A stretch of 64,000 nt of DNA from Xiphydria camelus (taxonomy: Eukaryota > Arthropoda > Insecta > Hymenoptera > Xiphydriidae), in the NCBI GenBank assembly GCA_963678675.1, contig OY783199.1, positions 10,438,356-10,502,355 on the forward strand, given 5' to 3'. Numbering within the stretch: the first letter of the stretch is position 1; each line of letters begins with the position of its first letter. The notes beneath the pieces are model-generated. The model did no database searches. It saw only the letters and a program-made list of their open reading frames with translations, and was not told the DNA's origin. Positions 60,080 through 64,000 of this stretch are shown piece after piece. Position numbers and translations under genes: made by a program.

Positions 60080-61115
60080 TGTAATCTACAAGGTAAGGGG
60101 ATTTTTATTCATTTTATATAAATAAGAAAAGGGTTGACATACCGAAAAAAATATTGGTAAAACTTATATTTCTTATGTTTTTACACATATGATTGCGGAG
60201 TCTATTTCTCAAAAAGTTCCAAAAACCTCCTTTTCAGTTTAGTATTTTATTAAAGCTTGTACATTCCTCTTAATACCTATATATCGTTTTATTTGCTCAG
60301 GGCTGCTCAAACCAAACTATAGATATTTTCGTCATGAGGACGCGAAACACCCGAATGATGAATTCTATTTTTTGTCACTAAGTGTCAAATACGAGGTTGA
60401 CGGGGTTCGAGGCGGGGTGTTGGGGGACTCACTTTATATAAATAAGAAAAGGGTTGACACACCGAAAAAAATATTCGCGTAAAACATATATTTCTTATCG
60501 GGCGTTTCGCGCCCTCATAACGAAAATATCTATAGTTTGTGGTTTGAGCAGCCCTGAGAAAATAAAACGATATATAGGTATTAAGAGGAAAATGTACAAA
60601 CTTTAATAAAATATTAAACTGAAAAGGAGGTTTTTCGAATTTTTTGAGAAATAGTCTCCGCAATCATATGTGTAAAAATATAAGAAATATAAGTTTTACG
60701 AATATTTTTTTCGGTATGTCAACCCTTTTCTTATTTATAAAGTGAATAAAAATCCACTTACCTTGTAGATTACATACACATTTAAAGCCCCCCCCCCCCC
60801 TCATCATAAACAAAAATCTCATAAGTATTTTAAAAAATATTCGCGTAGAACTTATATTTCTTATATTTTTGCACGTACGATTGCGGAGACTGTTTCTTAA
60901 AAAGTTCCAAAAACCTCCCTTTTAGTTTAGTATTTTATTAAAGCTTGTACATTTTCTTCTTAGTACCTATATATCGTTTTATTTGCTCAGGGCTGCTCAA
61001 ATCAAACTACAGATATTTTCGTTATGAGGGCGCGAAACGCCAGAATGATGAATTCTATTTTTTGTCACTAAGTGTCAAATACGAGGTTGCCGGGGTTCAA
61101 GGCGGGGTTTTGGCG
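60080..61115. repeat. Satellite block with orientation switches
   Basis: Reverse 322-bp units (60111-60425 and a partial to 60498), then a sudden switch to forward (60499-60740), then the AATCCACTTACCTTGTAGAT junction and poly-C, then reverse again (60840-61110). Confidence 0.88.
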
Positions 61116-61269
61116 GGGGTTTTGCCCTCCCCCCCCCCAACACCCCATTACAAACAAACAAATCATAACTATTTTTTAAAGTAAAAAGAAATAAATAAAG
61201 AAACAAACAAAGAAATTTAGAACAAAATTTTAATGTTTATTATTTTGAATTTTTGCAAATATAACCATA

Positions 61270-61545
61270 TTCGTAATCAGCGACCCAAGAAATCCCCCTA
61301 TACCAAATTTGGCATGAATCCGTCGATGTTCGAAAATCTCGTCCGTTATATTGGATCCGCCATCTTCAATATTGTTGAAATTTGACTTCAGATTCGTGAT
61401 CAGCGATCCAAAAACCCCCCTATACCAAATTTGGCATGAATTCGTCGATTGTCGAAAATCTCGTCCGCCATATTGTATCCGCCATCTTGAATTTTTGAAA
61501 TCTGACTTCAGATTTGTGATCAGCGACCCAAAAAACCTCCTTAAC
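61270..61545 (-). repeat. 120-bp minisatellite, second block
   Basis: CAGCGAYCC near 61279, 61401 and 61522, with units as at 6640-6910. The flank up to 61615 also matches 6911-6985, so satellite, spacer and minisatellite were copied as one segment. Confidence 0.85.
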
Positions 61546-61615
61546 AATCATTTATTTACTGTTTGATTAACCGTCAAGAGGAATTTCTATTTTTGTCCAC
61601 TCTCCCATATACCGG

Positions 61616-62192
61616 GGAGCACTGTGCGACGGCTTGGACGCTTTCATCCAGGGAATTTGCCGGAAAAATAAACATTAAAAAAACCGTTGCCCGCCGTCAC
61701 CGCGTAGAGGTACCCTGGGTGCAGGCACACCACGTATATTCGCTGTATCAAATTTACACCGATGAGCTCCAATTCACTTGAATTGAGAGATCACGTGACA
61801 GGACTTCAAAATTTATTTTGCGGTACGAGAACAGATTTATTCTCGCTCGGAACTGAGTGAGTTGATGCTTGAAAAAAAAAACTTGGCAGATCTCCAAAGA
61901 GACCTCCGCGTCTTTTAAACGTCAAAGACGTGTACCACTCAACGTATCATTCGGTCATGGACGCCGATCCGCGGTAATGCATTGAAGACACGAGAGAGCT
62001 ACGAAACCGCCACAGAGGCGATAGCCTTCCGACGGTCAGCTCCACCATGGCCTCTCTTACCACAGACCCGAGCCGGCGCGATCGAAGCTCCACTATCCAC
62101 TCCACGCGCGACCCGTCGTCCTATGAGTGGAAAAACCTCGACCGGCACTCCCATGGAGGGGGTCAGCTTGGACTTCAGATTTGAACATTTTT
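61616..62192. other. Unique GC-richer sequence
   Basis: No supported gene; the 70-80 codon frames on both strands overlap and show no family features. Confidence 0.35.
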
Positions 62193-62712
62193 GCTGGATT
62201 TGACCTTGAAATGAACTTGACCCTGACATATTGGAGGCAAACGAACCTCGGATTCTGACTCAGTGACCTCGAAAACATATTGACGTAGTAGTTTATTCCC
62301 GTGAAGACACATTTTCTTATTTTTGCAATTGTCATATGAACCCTCCATACAGTAACATGAAGTGACCTTGAAATGACCTTGGGAGTTATGTTATCAAACA
62401 AATTGAATACATATCTAGACGTAAAATTTCCCGTTCTTTCAGAATCTGCAGTCGAAAATTGATTTTTGGCAGAATAAATATATTTGACCTTGAAATAACC
62501 TTGAATTTGACCTTGTCGGATCAAACGGACGTCGGATTTGGATTCAGCGACCTCAAAAATATATAGGAATAATAATTTGAATCGATTTCACTATTTTTCC
62601 AGGATTTGACCTTGAAATGACCTTGAACGTGACGTGAAGGAGACAAGCGGATACGGGATTCGGATTCAGAGATCCCAGAAACATAAAGATATACTGGTCT
62701 GGTCAGAGGAAG
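62193..62712 (-). repeat. Repeat F, inverted copy of 54735-55280
   Basis: Reverse complement of the 54735 copy, with TGACCTTGAAATGACCTTG-type clusters near 62200, 62355, 62490 and 62605 and the GATATACTGGTCTGGTC edge at 62690. Confidence 0.8.
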
Positions 62713-63665
62713 CATTTTTTTCGATTTTTTTTGTGGAGCTGTGTAATGTACAATTTTAAAATTAAATCAGAATTGAAGAAAATAACGCTTTTTTGGTAAT
62801 ATTTTATCCGCCGGCTATTTCGAGCATTTCGAGCGTTATATACGAATTAATTATTTAATTAATTAATTACGAATTGCGGCCGTTGTTAAAAACAGAGGCG
62901 ATGTTACTCAGTGGTAAATTTTTCTCTCTCAAGACGTTGCAATATCTTTTCCATTTCGTTTGCAGTTTGTTATCATGACATGAATAAACTGCTAGTAGGT
63001 CTTAAGGTTTCTCGAGCGTTATACTAAAAATAGTGAGAAATGCTTGAAAATGATTGCATTCGGTAGATTGAAGTAAAAAAAAATTCAGTTAAATTTTCAA
63101 GTCTTTTAAGAAGCTCGTTGCAAAGATTTTTGGATAACAAAATAACATGTGTTCTTATGAGTTATAACTGACAAACCGCGATATCTCTGAGAAAAATAGT
63201 GAAAAAATTCTGAAATTTTTTGAACAGCAAGCTTAATAAACTAAAATCATCTATACCAATTTTCACGTTCATTAAGAAGCCTGTTCTTTTTTTATTAATT
63301 GTTCTTTATAAATTTAACCTTTGATCAGTCAATGTGGCAACGTTGCATGACGTACAGATGCATGACCAGATGTTTTGAGTTCCATTTTTGAACTCACAGA
63401 TACACACATACTACTGTACGTCAAACGATATCGCCTCATGGCACAAAGAACATACTTTAGAGTGTTACTGTACTTCAGTGGAGTAACTTTTAGCAGGGAA
63501 AAAGCCACTGTACCGCTCGAGAAACCTTAAGCTCTCTAAAAATGTTGGTTGAAAAATAAATAAAGTGTATATTAAATAACATATATTAAAGTTATGTAAG
63601 GCTTTACTTAAATAGAGTTTAGTGATTACAAAAAAATTGTTCGTATACTCTCGAGTAACTACCAC
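62713..63665. other. AT-rich unique sequence
   Basis: Nothing recognised beyond the repeat F edge (to about 62750). Confidence 0.35.
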
Positions 63666-64000
63666 CCACAAAAACAGATTCTCTGTTAAAAAAGGCGGTA
63701 TGTTCATTCAGTGCCAACAAAAATTGATACGTAAAATACTCTCCAAAAAAAGATTTAAAATCAATTAAAATCGCCATGTTCAAGATTTATATATAAAAAG
63801 TAAAAGGCATCATTTGAAAGGAAAATTATTGTAAATCAAGTTAATAAAAAATTGGACTAAAAAGTTATAAAAAATTTTAATAAAAAAGAACTTGTCGCGT
63901 TTTTCCCTTCAAAATAAAAAATTCAGATAGAATTATACCCAATGTTTATGCACTTATGATTTTAAATAAATTCATACACTTATATGATACCACCAGTATA
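63666..64000. mobile_element. MITE A, copy 3 (cut by the window end)
   Basis: CCACAAAAACAGATTCTCTG and the left arm as in 11048-11280, continuing into the loop in the copy 1 orientation (CATACACTTATATGATACCA). Confidence 0.85.

Overview
This window looks like repeat-rich, non-coding DNA from an arthropod genome, most likely an insect. It is AT-rich, has spliced transposase genes with short GT-AG introns, a Copia element primed from the initiator-tRNA half molecule, long (CT)n tracts and a 200-base run of N (assembly gap). The exact order cannot be read from the sequence; a hymenopteran is plausible, as inference only. I see no intact host gene, no rRNA, no tRNA and no CRISPR. Nearly everything that can be recognised is a transposon, a transposon remnant, a satellite or a foldback (palindromic) repeat.

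Layout. 1-2097: head-to-tail array of a 322-bp satellite. 2098-6045: Tc5/pogo-type DNA transposon with very long inverted repeats, a TTA target duplication and a broken CENP-B-like transposase. 6049-7895: rearranged satellite pieces and a 120-bp minisatellite. 9213-10790: an inverted-copy repeat and a broken protein of an amplified arthropod family. 11048-14235: a chain of foldback repeats (MITE A, MITE B, repeat C, a palindrome). 17538-18540: a TIR element. 18755-30396: a Copia LTR retrotransposon (LTRs of 207 and 200 bp, 5-bp TSD TTATT) whose reverse transcriptase is split by a 4.9-kb DNA transposon at 23855-28761. That transposon carries a spliced Mutator/Kolobok-like transposase plus an overlapping DEDDh exonuclease reading frame. 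It is the best-preserved gene set in the window.

31643-41388 is a dense set of foldback structures: MITE A copy 2, a perfect-looking hairpin at 34035, a 950-bp palindrome, a 3.5-kb inverted repeat (35511-39021) centred on MITE B, and three neighbouring palindromes at 40556-41388. 43254-45446 holds (CT)n tracts, the gap, and a 5'-truncated non-LTR retrotransposon lying inside the (CT)n. 46150-49450 is a mariner/Tc3-like transposase fossil split by a 2.44-kb element with a TA target duplication. 51726-53250 has three long hairpins. 54035-54245 is a Harbinger-like MITE. 54735-55280 and its inverted copy 62193-62712 are packed with TCAAGGTCA motifs. 55715-59714 (minus) is a fossil of another amplified arthropod protein, split by a Tc5-like foldback element. 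60080-61620 repeats the satellite plus minisatellite block, and 63666-64000 is the start of a third MITE A.

How the parts relate: this is a nested record of insertions. The Kolobok-like element entered Copia, one TA-target element entered a mariner fossil, and the Tc5-like foldback entered a protein fossil. The many long inverted repeats mean that transcripts across the window would form long double-stranded hairpins, so a small-RNA source locus is a reasonable but untested idea.
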